A stretch of DNA of 64,000 nt from a virus, in IMG/VR virus record IMGVR_UViG_3300034092_001898, positions 1-64,000 of that record, one strand, 5' to 3'. The notes below the pieces were generated by a model, which saw only the letters and a program-made list of their open reading frames with translations, did no database searches and was not told the origin of the DNA. Position 1 is the stretch's first letter. Every line of letters starts with the position of its first letter. This document shows, piece after piece, positions 7,048 to 14,152 of this stretch. The position numbers and the translations under genes are program-made.

Positions 7048-7557
7048 ATGGCAGACCCTAACATCGACTTCGCCGACTTCCTGGACAGGTACCAAGACCA
7101 CACACCCACGTCATTTGATCGTCACATTTGCTCCGAATTGGACGGATTCTTTATGGGTCCATGCTCGCTAAACCGGGATTCTGGCATCCTGCAGACTGTA
7201 AACTTCGGGATTGCCGCTGAGCTAATCATGAAATCCTCAAATCATGAAGAGACGGCGGTCCATAGGTTCGGCCATTGGGCTTGTGGCTGGTATGAAATCC
7301 TCCTAATTCATCCTGACGACATCGAAGCATTAAAAGTCGCGGCAAGCCTAGCATCCTCGCTGGCAGATTATCCAAGTCTGGATGATGAGGCATTCTCTGA
7401 AGCTGAATTTGAAGCGGCAAGCGTAGCGTGGGAAGGAATGCGAATCTCGGACAGGATTGAAGCCTGTAGCAGGTACCGCGTCTCTATCTTTGCCGCGCGG
7501 CGTGACACAATCCCAGAATCTCCGACCGGAGAATTAGTGTCGTATCTGGCAGAATAG
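7048..7557 (+). CDS. conserved phage protein with FGHWACGWYEI signature, 169 aa
   Basis: ATG 7048 follows a C-run pyrimidine leader. The sequence HRFGHWACGWYEILLIHP, then LADYPSLDDEAFSE, and finally SIFAARRD, matches a widespread phage and plasmid family of unknown function that I recognise by these motifs. Length is typical. Confidence 0.65.
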   Translation: MADPNIDFADFLDRYQDHTPTSFDRHICSELDGFFMGPCSLNRDSGILQTVNFGIAAELIMKSSNHEETAVHRFGHWACGWYEILLIHPDDIEALKVAASLASSLADYPSLDDEAFSEAEFEAASVAWEGMRISDRIEACSRYRVSIFAARRDTIPESPTGELVSYLAE

Positions 7558-7599
7558 CTGCAATCTCCCCCCCCCTTTTTTTCCCCTTTTTTTTCTCCC

Positions 7600-7926
7600 A
7601 TGATTCCCCCACGCAAGCATCTGATCGCCTTCCGACGTGACCTTGAAAGGCTACTTAAAGAGCTTAAGCCTACTATCGGCGACGATTGCCGTACCCATAA
7701 AGAGGCTACGCTTCCGGGTATTGCTGTTACTATCGGGGCCGAAATCATGCCGGACGGCATAGCCTGGGGCTACCAAACGGGTGACAATAGCTACACTGGC
7801 GGAGCCTATGGCTTCCGCGACTGGGGAATCGTTGACCTTTATAGGCGGGATAATTCTCGTAAGCTTGCGGAAGAAATTGTTGAGCAGTTTCTGGAGATTT
7901 GGGCGCAACATGGAATCCTAGAGTGA
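7600..7926 (+). CDS. hypothetical protein, 108 aa
   Basis: ATG 7600 after an unusually pure C/T tract (7561-7599). Small alpha/beta protein with a Gly/Tyr-rich centre (YQTGDNSYTGGAYGFRDWG) between two helices. No family recognised. Confidence 0.6.
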   Translation: MIPPRKHLIAFRRDLERLLKELKPTIGDDCRTHKEATLPGIAVTIGAEIMPDGIAWGYQTGDNSYTGGAYGFRDWGIVDLYRRDNSRKLAEEIVEQFLEIWAQHGILE

Positions 7927-8002
7927 CAAGGGGCGACGGTTGGATATGGCAGGCAAACGGCCCACTAGCCTGTATGGCTTGCTAGGGGAAAATAGGTTAG
8001 TC

Positions 8003-8021
8003 CTTAACACAATCTTAACAT
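8003..8021 (+). promoter_or_regulatory. CTTAAC direct repeats spaced 11 bp, Pho-box-like
   Basis: CTTAACAC-aat-CTTAACAT: two 8-mers separated by 3 bases, the spacing of cyanobacterial Pho boxes (consensus PyTTAAPyPyT/A). The seventh base of each copy does not fit, and only two copies are visible. It lies 86 bases before the start at 8107. Confidence 0.25.
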
Positions 8022-8106
8022 TCTCCAGTCTTTCAACCGTCACACACCGCCGGCCATGCCAGCCCGTCCGTCCTATTGTTCCATTGTCCTGATTCCCCCC
8101 CGTCCC

Positions 8107-8313
8107 ATGTTCCCGGAAATCCTTACTGAAACCCTGGCCACACTGCTACGATTCGACCCTAACGGCGACTGGCACCTTCCCAGTGTGCCCGATAGCGACG
8201 CCACAATAACAGATTGGGAAGTTTTCTATGAAGAATTAGCGAGCCTAGCGGCTGCAGCGGAAGACGCCATGGCGAGAATCAGATTCGTTGCGAAACGTAA
8301 CCAGCAACCATAG
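8107..8313 (+). CDS. hypothetical protein, 68 aa
   Basis: I choose ATG 8107, preceded by a pyrimidine run like its neighbours; ATG 8056 is an in-frame alternative adding 17 residues. The product is acidic and helical (WEVFYEELASLAAAAEDAMAR). No family recognised. Confidence 0.45.
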   Translation: MFPEILTETLATLLRFDPNGDWHLPSVPDSDATITDWEVFYEELASLAAAAEDAMARIRFVAKRNQQP

Positions 8314-8323
8314 CGCAGTAACG

Positions 8324-8362
8324 GGCTCCCCAGGGAGCCTGCATGTAGGGCTACCCCCTTTT
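8324..8362 (+). terminator. two consecutive hairpins, possible terminator
   Basis: GGCTCC-ccag-GGAGCC (8324-8339 area), then GTAG-gg-CTAC followed by CCCCTTTT. Placement after the gene at 8107 and before a new promoter suggests termination, though the T run is short. Confidence 0.4.
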
Positions 8363-8439
8363 AGAAGCGGCGTCATTTTTCATGCGAAATTAGCGGGATG
8401 GGAACCATGGCAAAGCATTGATGAGGAGCGCTTAGGCTG

Positions 8440-8468
8440 TTGACAAGGAGAAGCCAAGGCAATAGGCT
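8440..8468 (+). promoter_or_regulatory. sigma-70-type promoter
   Basis: -35 TTGACA at 8440-8445, 17-base spacer, -10 TAGGCT at 8463-8468. It is 45 bases upstream of the start at 8514, which has a GGAGG-like Shine-Dalgarno, unlike the pyrimidine-leader genes before it. Confidence 0.55.
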
Positions 8469-8513
8469 ATCGAGGCTCTGAGAGGAGCTTTTTTCTTTAC
8501 TGGAGGACTAGCA

Positions 8514-8834
8514 ATGAATGGTGAACTAAAAGCGAAGTGGCTGGAGGCTTTAAGGAGCGGGTGGTATAAGCAAGGGCAAGGTCGTTTAAGGGACGAGAAC
8601 AATCAGTTTTGTTGTCTTGGTGTGTTGTGTGATGTTGGTGGGCTAGGAACATGGAGGATGGACCATGGAGGATACTCCTATGAGGTCAATGGCTGTAAGT
8701 CTTCTTTCCTGCTTCCTGCGCAAGATGCTACTATTGCCCGCCACACAGGCGATTTAATGATGTTGAATGATGGGTACCGCCTGTCATTCAAAGAAATTGC
8801 CGATTGGATTGAGGAGAACATCGAAGATAACTAA
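8514..8834 (+). CDS. CCLGVLCD-family protein 1, 106 aa
   Basis: ATG 8514 with ACTGGAGGACT upstream as Shine-Dalgarno. The family pattern is KWLEALRSGWYKQG, then FCCLGVLCDV, then a variable middle, then LSFKEIADWIEENI. It occurs in many phages and some bacteria; function unknown. Paralogues lie at 10457 and 10849 in this window. Confidence 0.65.
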   Translation: MNGELKAKWLEALRSGWYKQGQGRLRDENNQFCCLGVLCDVGGLGTWRMDHGGYSYEVNGCKSSFLLPAQDATIARHTGDLMMLNDGYRLSFKEIADWIEENIEDN

Positions 8835-8873
8835 TTCTTAACCACTATTCATTTCCCCCATTGTTTTTTGATC

Positions 8874-9116
8874 ATGAGCGCATTGTATTCTGAAAGCACA
8901 TTGTTGATTAGTTTTCCTGGTGAGGAGCAAGGAATTGCGTTGCCTTGCATTGAAATGGAGATTAAGCCCCATGTGGAAATGCGAGGCGTTATTCAAAGTG
9001 AGGGAGTAGGTCGTATTGAAGTAGAGCTAAAGATTAAGACGAATAACCATGAGCTATTGTCAGCATTGTCCTATGACAACACAGCAGTTGCGATTTGCAT
9101 AGGTAGGAAAGACTAG
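8874..9116 (+). CDS. hypothetical beta-rich protein, 80 aa
   Basis: ATG 8874, preceded by a T-rich leader (the TTG at 8868 is less likely). Alternating hydrophobic strands (LLISFPGEEQGIALPCIEMEI, RIEVELKIKT) suggest a small all-beta protein. No family recognised. Confidence 0.5.
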   Translation: MSALYSESTLLISFPGEEQGIALPCIEMEIKPHVEMRGVIQSEGVGRIEVELKIKTNNHELLSALSYDNTAVAICIGRKD

Positions 9117-9129
9117 CTTTACATAGGCG

Positions 9130-9198
9130 GGAAAGAGGCCCAATAGTCAGAGCCCATAAGGGCGATAGTTACAGGGCCTCCTTTCCAGGGGGCTTTTT
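9130..9198 (+). promoter_or_regulatory. candidate attenuator: exclusive long stem versus terminator
   Basis: Terminator form: GCCTCC (9176-9181) pairs with GGGGGC (9188-9193), then TTTTT. Alternative form: 9130-9141 pairs with 9174-9186 in 12 bp with one bulged C, enclosing a GCCC-ataa-GGGC hairpin (9152-9163). The two forms share 9176-9181 and cannot coexist. This is the architecture of an attenuator or riboswitch expression platform, although the long upstream stem would form first and favour read-through. No ligand or leader peptide is visible. Confidence 0.45.
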
Positions 9199-9292
9199 AT
9201 TGTCGTTTTGCCTTTAACTGTACTTTCCTCCATTGTGCCTTTGCTTACTTTTAGAGAACCTTCGCCTCCCATAGCCTCTTGCCCATTGATTC

Positions 9293-9829
9293 TGTATCAA
9301 GCGATACATTTGCTAGTCGGGGCCACACTACGCCCTTGGTATAGGAGCGTCCTTTGATTGATTTTCTGAATAGAAGCCTTTAAGCGGGAGCCCGTCTAAG
9401 CCCTTGAGGGGCCTGGCTGATGCTCCCGCTTGCTGAATAATTGAAAGGGAGCTTGTTGAGAGGAAAGCCCATTGCTGTTCGCCCTTGAGGGGCTCTGGCC
9501 GATAGGGCTTTCCAGCAGAGGCTTCTTAAGCCAGAGGGGCCTGAGAGGGAACTTGAAGGAGCGGAGCTAAGGATAAAGCCCCCTTGAGGGGGCTCAGGCC
9601 AAAAGCTCCTCAGGCAGACACTGAACCTGCTTCAGTGTCGGAACCATGTCGGTTCCCTCTCTTAAGCATAAATCGTTAGGCAAGCCCTCTTTATGTTTGC
9701 TTAAGCATTAAAAAGCTAGTGGTAGCAAGGAATGTCAAGGAAATGACCAGAAAACGAGGGCTTGGAGCAGCCTAAAATTGCAGTATTTCTTAACAATTGC
9801 AGGCAATGGGCTAGGAGGCTTGACAAGCC
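9293..9829 (+). ncRNA. candidate large structured RNA with three repeated modules
   Basis: No credible ORF lies in 9117-9872. Hairpins are dense: TGTATC/GATACA (9293-9308); module 1, 10-bp stem 9382-9391/9422-9431; module 2, 9-bp stem 9462-9470/9505-9513; module 3, 6-bp stem 9563-9568/9604-9609. Each module encloses a GCCCTTGAGGGGC-type inner hairpin, then CTGG or CAGG and a purine run. A 10-bp stem (9543-9552/9652-9661) encloses module 3 and a 9-bp hairpin (9617-9639). More hairpins lie at 9661-9705 and 9817-9829. RNA function, ends and strand are inferred. Confidence 0.55.
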
Positions 9830-9872
9830 AGGTACTTAGCCTTACCGTAGTGGAGCCACCGTTTCGAGCCCC

Positions 9873-10043
9873 ATGGGCAAAAAGAACCTAGTTGTGCTCT
9901 TGGCCATGCTTGTGCTATCAGCACTAACAATTATCTCCCTATTTGCTCTATGCTCTATGGATATGCAACAGCGTTTCATCCTGAAATGCACCACTGAACT
10001 TGGCAGTAACAACATTGAACTTTGCTCTTCCATCGCCAAATGA
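9873..10043 (+). CDS. 56-aa membrane-anchored peptide
   Basis: ATG 9873, stop 10041-10043. MGKKN is followed by a single hydrophobic helix (VVLLAMLVLSALTIISLFAL) and a polar tail with three cysteines, so it is either an N-terminally anchored membrane protein or carries an uncleaved signal. It overlaps the next gene by ATGA, which supports translation. No Shine-Dalgarno is seen; the start follows the structured-RNA block. Confidence 0.5.
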   Translation: MGKKNLVVLLAMLVLSALTIISLFALCSMDMQQRFILKCTTELGSNNIELCSSIAK

Positions 10044-10294
10044 TTAGCGTTCCCGTGACTCCTGAAATGCCCACCAGTTCCCCTCTCCGCTTTGAGGATT
10101 GGTTTAACATTGCTAATTGCGCCACTCAGCGTTTCTCCATGGCTCTCTTTGATGATCAAAACTTTGATCGTGCAATGGGCGAAGCTGAATCAATGAGCCA
10201 TGCCACTTGTCGTGCTTTTGACGAAGCCTTTTCCGAATTGACCATGATGAATGTCCTGGCTGCCCTGGCTAATGCGGAGGCTGATAATGATTGA
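10040..10294 (+). CDS. hypothetical helical protein, 84 aa
   Basis: Start ATG 10040 by ATGA overlap. Mostly helical, acidic (FDDQNFDRAMGEAESMSH, FDEAFSELTMMNVLAALANAEA). No family recognised. It overlaps the next gene by 8 bases. Confidence 0.5.
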   Translation: MISVPVTPEMPTSSPLRFEDWFNIANCATQRFSMALFDDQNFDRAMGEAESMSHATCRAFDEAFSELTMMNVLAALANAEADND

Positions 10295-10472
10295 GTTTTA
10301 CACCATTGGCTTCTGGGGGACTGCGCTCACGCTTGTGCGGCCCAATCGGGCAAATAGCGTGAAGGAATGGACAATGGCCTTTGCTGGGGGCTTGCTTTGG
10401 CCCATCGTCTTGCCTTATTCTTGGACTCGACACATCATTCGTATCTGGAGGAAATCATGGAAAAGGCGCTGA
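10287..10472 (+). CDS. small membrane protein, 61 aa
   Basis: ATG 10287. A hydrophobic N-terminus and a second segment (WTMAFAGGLLWPIVLPYSW) are followed by a strongly basic tail (RIWRKSWKRR), which fits positive-inside anchoring. Function unknown. Its end overlaps the start of the next gene by 16 bases. Confidence 0.5.
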   Translation: MIEFYTIGFWGTALTLVRPNRANSVKEWTMAFAGGLLWPIVLPYSWTRHIIRIWRKSWKRR

Positions 10473-10852
10473 AGGAGAAGTGGCTTGAGGCTTTGAGGAG
10501 CGGGCAGTATAAGCAGACCATAGGAGTGCTAAAGATGCAATCCGAAAACGGAGATTGCCGTTACTGCTGCCTAGGTGTGCTGTGTGATGTTAGTGGCGAA
10601 GGTGAATGGGTAGAGGGTGAATGGATAGAGGGTGAATGGATAGAGAGTCCACTGCCAGATGCCTGGTTTTGTGAGTTTGGGTACACGTTCGTGGACGCCA
10701 CAATGACAGGTGCTCTATCTCCAGAGTTCAGGAAAAGGCATGGAATACCTCTCAAGACACGGGATCTGTTAATCGGAATGAACGACAACAAAGGCATGTC
10801 ATTTAAGGAAATAGCCGATTGGATTGAAACCAACATCAAAGAGGAAGCATGA
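10457..10852 (+). CDS. CCLGVLCD-family protein 2, 131 aa
   Basis: ATG 10457 with GGAGG six bases upstream. It shares KEKWLEALRSGQYKQ, YCCLGVLCDV and MSFKEIADWIETNI with its paralogues. A family-specific insertion at residues 49-63 is three tandem copies of GEW(V/I)E, encoded by 15-bp repeats at 10601-10645. ATGA overlap with the third paralogue. Confidence 0.65.
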   Translation: MEKALKEKWLEALRSGQYKQTIGVLKMQSENGDCRYCCLGVLCDVSGEGEWVEGEWIEGEWIESPLPDAWFCEFGYTFVDATMTGALSPEFRKRHGIPLKTRDLLIGMNDNKGMSFKEIADWIETNIKEEA

Positions 10853-11235
10853 ACTTTTTTCCCGATTCCATGGAAACACAACCTATGGACCCTGCAATCA
10901 AAGAGCAATGGACAAAAGCCCTGAGGAGTGGTGAATACAAGCAAGGCAAGCGAAGGCTTAATACATTGACACTCCCCGAGGGCACTGTTTATTGCTGTCT
11001 CGGCGTCTTATGTGACTTGCACAATAAAACAACTGGAGAGGGACAGTGGAGTGATTCCATTGAGAAAATGGTAGGCCACATGGTACGCCAATACGATTGT
11101 GAACGCAATTACCTCCCCGATTCTGTGCAAAGCTGGGCTCAACTGTCCTGCGTAGCGGAAATGGCTTTATCTGAGGCCAATGATGATGGGGCTGATTTTT
11201 CTGCCATTGCCAATTGGATTGAGGAGCACTTGTGA
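10849..11235 (+). CDS. CCLGVLCD-family protein 3, 128 aa
   Basis: It starts by ATGA overlap; ATG 10870 is an alternative that would remove a divergent leader. Family motifs: KEQWTKALRSGEYKQG, YCCLGVLCDL, and the closing FSAIANWIEEHL. Unlike paralogues 1 and 2 the central part is longer and contains a predicted helix. Function unknown. Confidence 0.65.
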   Translation: MNFFPDSMETQPMDPAIKEQWTKALRSGEYKQGKRRLNTLTLPEGTVYCCLGVLCDLHNKTTGEGQWSDSIEKMVGHMVRQYDCERNYLPDSVQSWAQLSCVAEMALSEANDDGADFSAIANWIEEHL

Positions 11236-11669
11236 TGACAACAATCAATGACACCGGCACTCAACTTTTTGTCAAGAAAGGGAGGCGCTACGTACCGTGG
11301 GGCCATGCAAATGATTGGAGGCATGACGATGACTTAATGGAAGCAGGCTCTTTTCGTCTTGTCCATTGCATTTCCGATGGTCACACTCGCACTTACATGA
11401 CTATTGAGCCTGACTATGCCACCTTCTTGGCTGCCGCTTCCGTAGCTCAAGTGGCCATGGAAAAGGCCATGGAGGAGGCTGCTAAAGGCAAGCCCATGAA
11501 GCAGGATCAGCCTTACACGGAAGAACAGCAAAAGCTCATTCAAGACTTTCGTGATGCCATGGCCAACACCGGAGCTTTAGTGCCATCATTTTGGAGCCAT
11601 GGCTGTGCTAGTGACATTGCCAGGGCTGGTATCACGGCAGTCAAGAAAGCAATGGAGGAAAGCCAATGA
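11235..11669 (+). CDS. conserved phage protein (KKGRRYVPWGH), 144 aa
   Basis: ATG 11235 (a GTG three bases earlier is in frame). The N-terminal LFVKKGRRYVPWGHANDW is a signature of a phage family of unknown function; the C-terminal half is a coiled, charged helix (VAMEKAMEEAAKGKPM) and a Cys-containing tail. ATGA overlap with the next gene. Confidence 0.55.
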   Translation: MTTINDTGTQLFVKKGRRYVPWGHANDWRHDDDLMEAGSFRLVHCISDGHTRTYMTIEPDYATFLAAASVAQVAMEKAMEEAAKGKPMKQDQPYTEEQQKLIQDFRDAMANTGALVPSFWSHGCASDIARAGITAVKKAMEESQ

Positions 11670-12079
11670 GCAACAACGAACAACTGCCAACCATCGACCC
11701 CAACAGTATGACCAGCGCTTCGCCAGTCCCCTTTCCATCGCCCCAGCCTGAGCATCCCTCCTTGGAGGAGGCTCTACAAGCCCTTAATGCCCTCGCCATG
11801 GGCGGTCAAACGCTAATGGAAGTCAGGAGCGACTACATCACTGTCAGGGATGCCCTGTTGGCCCTTAATGTTGATGCTAGGCGCTATCGCTGGATCAGGG
11901 AACAAAGCGGCAGGCCCTTTGAGCTTATCGGTAGCGGAGTGCCATGGTTTGATGAAAATGGAAAACGCTACACTTGCGCATTTGATCTTCACATAAGGCA
12001 AGTGGGCTATCATGGGCGCGAGCGTCTTGACGACTTAATGGATGAAGTAATGGCAGATTTTCCAATGGAGGCGGGATAA
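11666..12079 (+). CDS. phage protein with DARRYRWIR motif, 137 aa
   Basis: A Pro/Ser-rich N-terminus precedes a helical region (SLEEALQALNALAMGG) and a DARRYRWIREQ segment, seen in many short phage proteins, followed by RLDDLMDEVM. Function unknown. It shares one base with the next start. Confidence 0.55.
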   Translation: MSNNEQLPTIDPNSMTSASPVPFPSPQPEHPSLEEALQALNALAMGGQTLMEVRSDYITVRDALLALNVDARRYRWIREQSGRPFELIGSGVPWFDENGKRYTCAFDLHIRQVGYHGRERLDDLMDEVMADFPMEAG

Positions 12080-12357
12080 TGTATCACATTGTTCTCACCC
12101 CGGAGGAACTACGAAGCATCCTTAAGGGGGAAACCACTTACCGCAAGTGTCCTGACTGTCAAGGCGAAGGAGAGGCATGGTTTATTGAGTATGCTCTTAA
12201 GGAGCGTCCGCATGATGATTTGCAAAGGCCATGCTCGGCTCAGGAGGGTTCCGATTTTGTCATTGACGATTGGCCGGATTATGCTTATGGCATAGTGGGC
12301 CACGAACCTTGCGAGACTTGCGACAGTGTTGGCTATGTGCCTTCTATTGATGGGTGA
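12079..12357 (+). CDS. DnaJ-type zinc-finger protein, 92 aa
   Basis: CPDCQGEG (residues ~24-31) and CETCDSVGY near the end make a CxxCxGxG-like pair separated by about 45 residues. It is probably a small zinc-binding protein like the one truncated at the left end of the window. Function unknown. Confidence 0.6.
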   Translation: MYHIVLTPEELRSILKGETTYRKCPDCQGEGEAWFIEYALKERPHDDLQRPCSAQEGSDFVIDDWPDYAYGIVGHEPCETCDSVGYVPSIDG

Positions 12358-12389
12358 ATGTGATGGCAATGGTTAAAATGGCTACACAA

Positions 12390-12395
12390 TATAAT
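12390..12395 (+). promoter_or_regulatory. perfect -10 box TATAAT
   Basis: TATAAT at 12390-12395, 39 bases before the start at 12434. No good -35 is present 16-18 bases upstream, so it would need an extended or activator-assisted mode. Confidence 0.3.
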
Positions 12396-12433
12396 TGACT
12401 AGAGCCCTTACAATAGATCAAAGCCTTTTGCCA

Positions 12434-12625
12434 ATGATTCCTTTTTCGCAATACGTTGATCCATGGTACATTGGCAAGATTAAGGTGTGGCCTTGCTATA
12501 GTCGCCCTGGCTTCCAGTGGTTTATTGCCTACGAAGGCAAGCCCTACTGGTTCAGGAGCAAGGCCGAGGCCATGCTATTTGCTAAAGACAAGTTAGACGC
12601 ACCGGAAGATGGCATTTGCAACTGA
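12434..12625 (+). CDS. hypothetical protein, 63 aa
   Basis: I choose ATG 12434; the frame opens further upstream through the -10-like sequence. The motif FIAYEGKPYWFRSKAEAMLFAKDKL reads as a compact strand-helix protein. No family recognised. A terminator follows. Confidence 0.5.
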   Translation: MIPFSQYVDPWYIGKIKVWPCYSRPGFQWFIAYEGKPYWFRSKAEAMLFAKDKLDAPEDGICN

Positions 12626-12657
12626 GCTTTGATGCTAGGCTACCTTTGTTCACCCCT

Positions 12658-12677
12658 GGGGCCTTGAGGCCCCTTTT
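12658..12677 (+). terminator. Rho-independent terminator
   Basis: GGGGCC-ttga-GGCCCC followed by TTTT, seven bases before the nrdA start. The CCTTGAGG top is the same as in the repeated hairpins at 9.4-9.6 kb. Confidence 0.8.
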
Positions 12678-12683
12678 CTGTCT

Positions 12684-14081
12684 ATGGCGCTCAAAGACAA
12701 TGCCCTCTGCCTGCCCATTGCTCGCACTGGTCGTGTGCAGGATTGGATTGATGATCCATCAGGTCGCCTGCCAGTTTCGTGTACTGTTTTCGTAGTTAAT
12801 GACGGCATGGAAGACGAAGATGGTATTGAAGCGTCATGGCGTTTCGTCTCGCATGGTTTGCGGAATGGTGCTGGAGTTGCTATTCATTTGTCTAAACTGC
12901 GCCCCGAAGGTAGTGACAATGGAAAAGGACTTATCGCTAGTGGCCCCGTTAGTTTTGGTATGATTTATAGCAAGCTCAATGAAGTGTTGCGTCGTGGTGG
13001 CAAGTTCAAAAATGGAGCAGTGGTGTTGCATCTTGACTACTCCCACCCTGATGCCATTAAGTTTGTATCAGCGCCACGAGCCTTGTTTCCATGGGCGAAA
13101 CGCTGCTTGAATGTTGACAATCATTTCCTAGACAAAGCATCACCGGAATTGATTGCCGCCACGATTAAGGGTATCACAAATGGCGACGTTTGGCTGACAA
13201 AGATTAAGACTGATGATAGTGGCTCCCGCATTTACGGGAATGTTTGCCTGGAAGTATTGCTTCCCCATCGCGGCACTTGCCTCTTGCAGCACGTCAACCT
13301 CGGCGCATTGTCCATCATGCAGCCTGAACAGTTTATCAATGCGTTCAAGCAAGGCATGGGGCAACTGTGTGAACTGCACGGCAAGACTGGTGTTGGCAAC
13401 ACTGGCGAATACCTACCTCCTTCCATTGATCGTCAAGTGGGCCTTGGTCTGTTGGGATTGGCGAATTGCCTTGCCATTCATGGCATTAGCTATGCGGACT
13501 TTGCCAATGCCTTGGAGGGTGGCCCTGACAATGCAGACGCCAACCGCCTAGTTGACCTGATGCGCTCAGGCATTAACGAGGCTGCGCAAATTGCTCGCGC
13601 CAACGAAATGGAACGTGCTTTTTGCATTGCTCCCACTGCCTCTTGTGCCTATCGCCACCTTGACAGCAAAGGTTTCACTACTGCCCCTGAAATTGCACCG
13701 CCCATTGGTCGTATTGTTGACCGCGACAGCGGCACTTTCAACGTAGAGCCTTTCAATCATGGTGAAGTGGAAATTGCATCAGAAGTGGGGTGGGATGTTT
13801 ACAAGCGCGTCGCCAATGGCATTGTTAGCATGATGCAAGCGACTGGTCTGTTCCACGGTTATTCCTACAACTGGTGGTCAGACATGGTTCAATGTGACGA
13901 AGCGTTCCTTCGTGATTGGCTGGTCAGTCCACAAACCAGCCTATATTATGCCCTGCCTGTAATGCCAAATGTTCAAGCAAAAGATGATGCCTATGTGGCA
14001 TTAGATGACGAGTTCAAGGAATTGCTTGGCTTGCAAGACGAATTGCCGCAAGGGCAGCAATGCACATCCTGTAGCGAATAA
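12684..14081 (+). CDS. nrdA: ribonucleotide reductase class I alpha subunit, short form
   Basis: Reduces ribonucleotides to deoxyribonucleotides with NrdB. Key residues are visible: C33 in PVSCTVF (E. coli C225), N186/C188/E190 in NVCLE (N437/C439/E441), C199 in TCLLQHVNLGA (C462), the tyrosine pair in SLYYALP (Y730/Y731) and a C-terminal CTSC (460-463) for re-reduction. At 465 aa it lacks the ~190-residue N-terminal region including the ATP-cone, so overall allosteric control is probably absent. Short alpha subunits of this kind are known in cyanophages and were once taken for class II; the NrdB neighbour argues for class I. Confidence 0.9.
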   Translation: MALKDNALCLPIARTGRVQDWIDDPSGRLPVSCTVFVVNDGMEDEDGIEASWRFVSHGLRNGAGVAIHLSKLRPEGSDNGKGLIASGPVSFGMIYSKLNEVLRRGGKFKNGAVVLHLDYSHPDAIKFVSAPRALFPWAKRCLNVDNHFLDKASPELIAATIKGITNGDVWLTKIKTDDSGSRIYGNVCLEVLLPHRGTCLLQHVNLGALSIMQPEQFINAFKQGMGQLCELHGKTGVGNTGEYLPPSIDRQVGLGLLGLANCLAIHGISYADFANALEGGPDNADANRLVDLMRSGINEAAQIARANEMERAFCIAPTASCAYRHLDSKGFTTAPEIAPPIGRIVDRDSGTFNVEPFNHGEVEIASEVGWDVYKRVANGIVSMMQATGLFHGYSYNWWSDMVQCDEAFLRDWLVSPQTSLYYALPVMPNVQAKDDAYVALDDEFKELLGLQDELPQGQQCTSCSE

Positions 14082-14104
14082 TACAGGCTCCCGTTATTAA
14101 CCAT

Positions 14105-14130
14105 GGGGGCTCTAATCCGGCCCCCTTTTT
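14105..14130 (+). terminator. Rho-independent terminator between nrdA and nrdB
   Basis: GGGGGC (14105-14110), loop tctaatccg, GCCCCC (14120-14125), then TTTTT. It separates nrdA from nrdB, so partial read-through could set the subunit ratio. Confidence 0.75.
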
Positions 14131-14152
14131 AGTCCCTATTGCTTTTTCCATC

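Noticed and set aside
9841-9875. tRNA suggested by TTTCGAGCCCC
   Set aside because: No T stem, acceptor or anticodon arm can be formed around it.
9842-10159. 105-codon minus-strand frame
   Set aside because: Opposite two ATGA-coupled + genes; no coding features.
12684-14081. Class II (B12-dependent) ribonucleotide reductase
   Set aside because: Length fits a monomeric class II enzyme, but the Tyr-Tyr pair, C-terminal CTSC and an adjacent NrdB favour class I.
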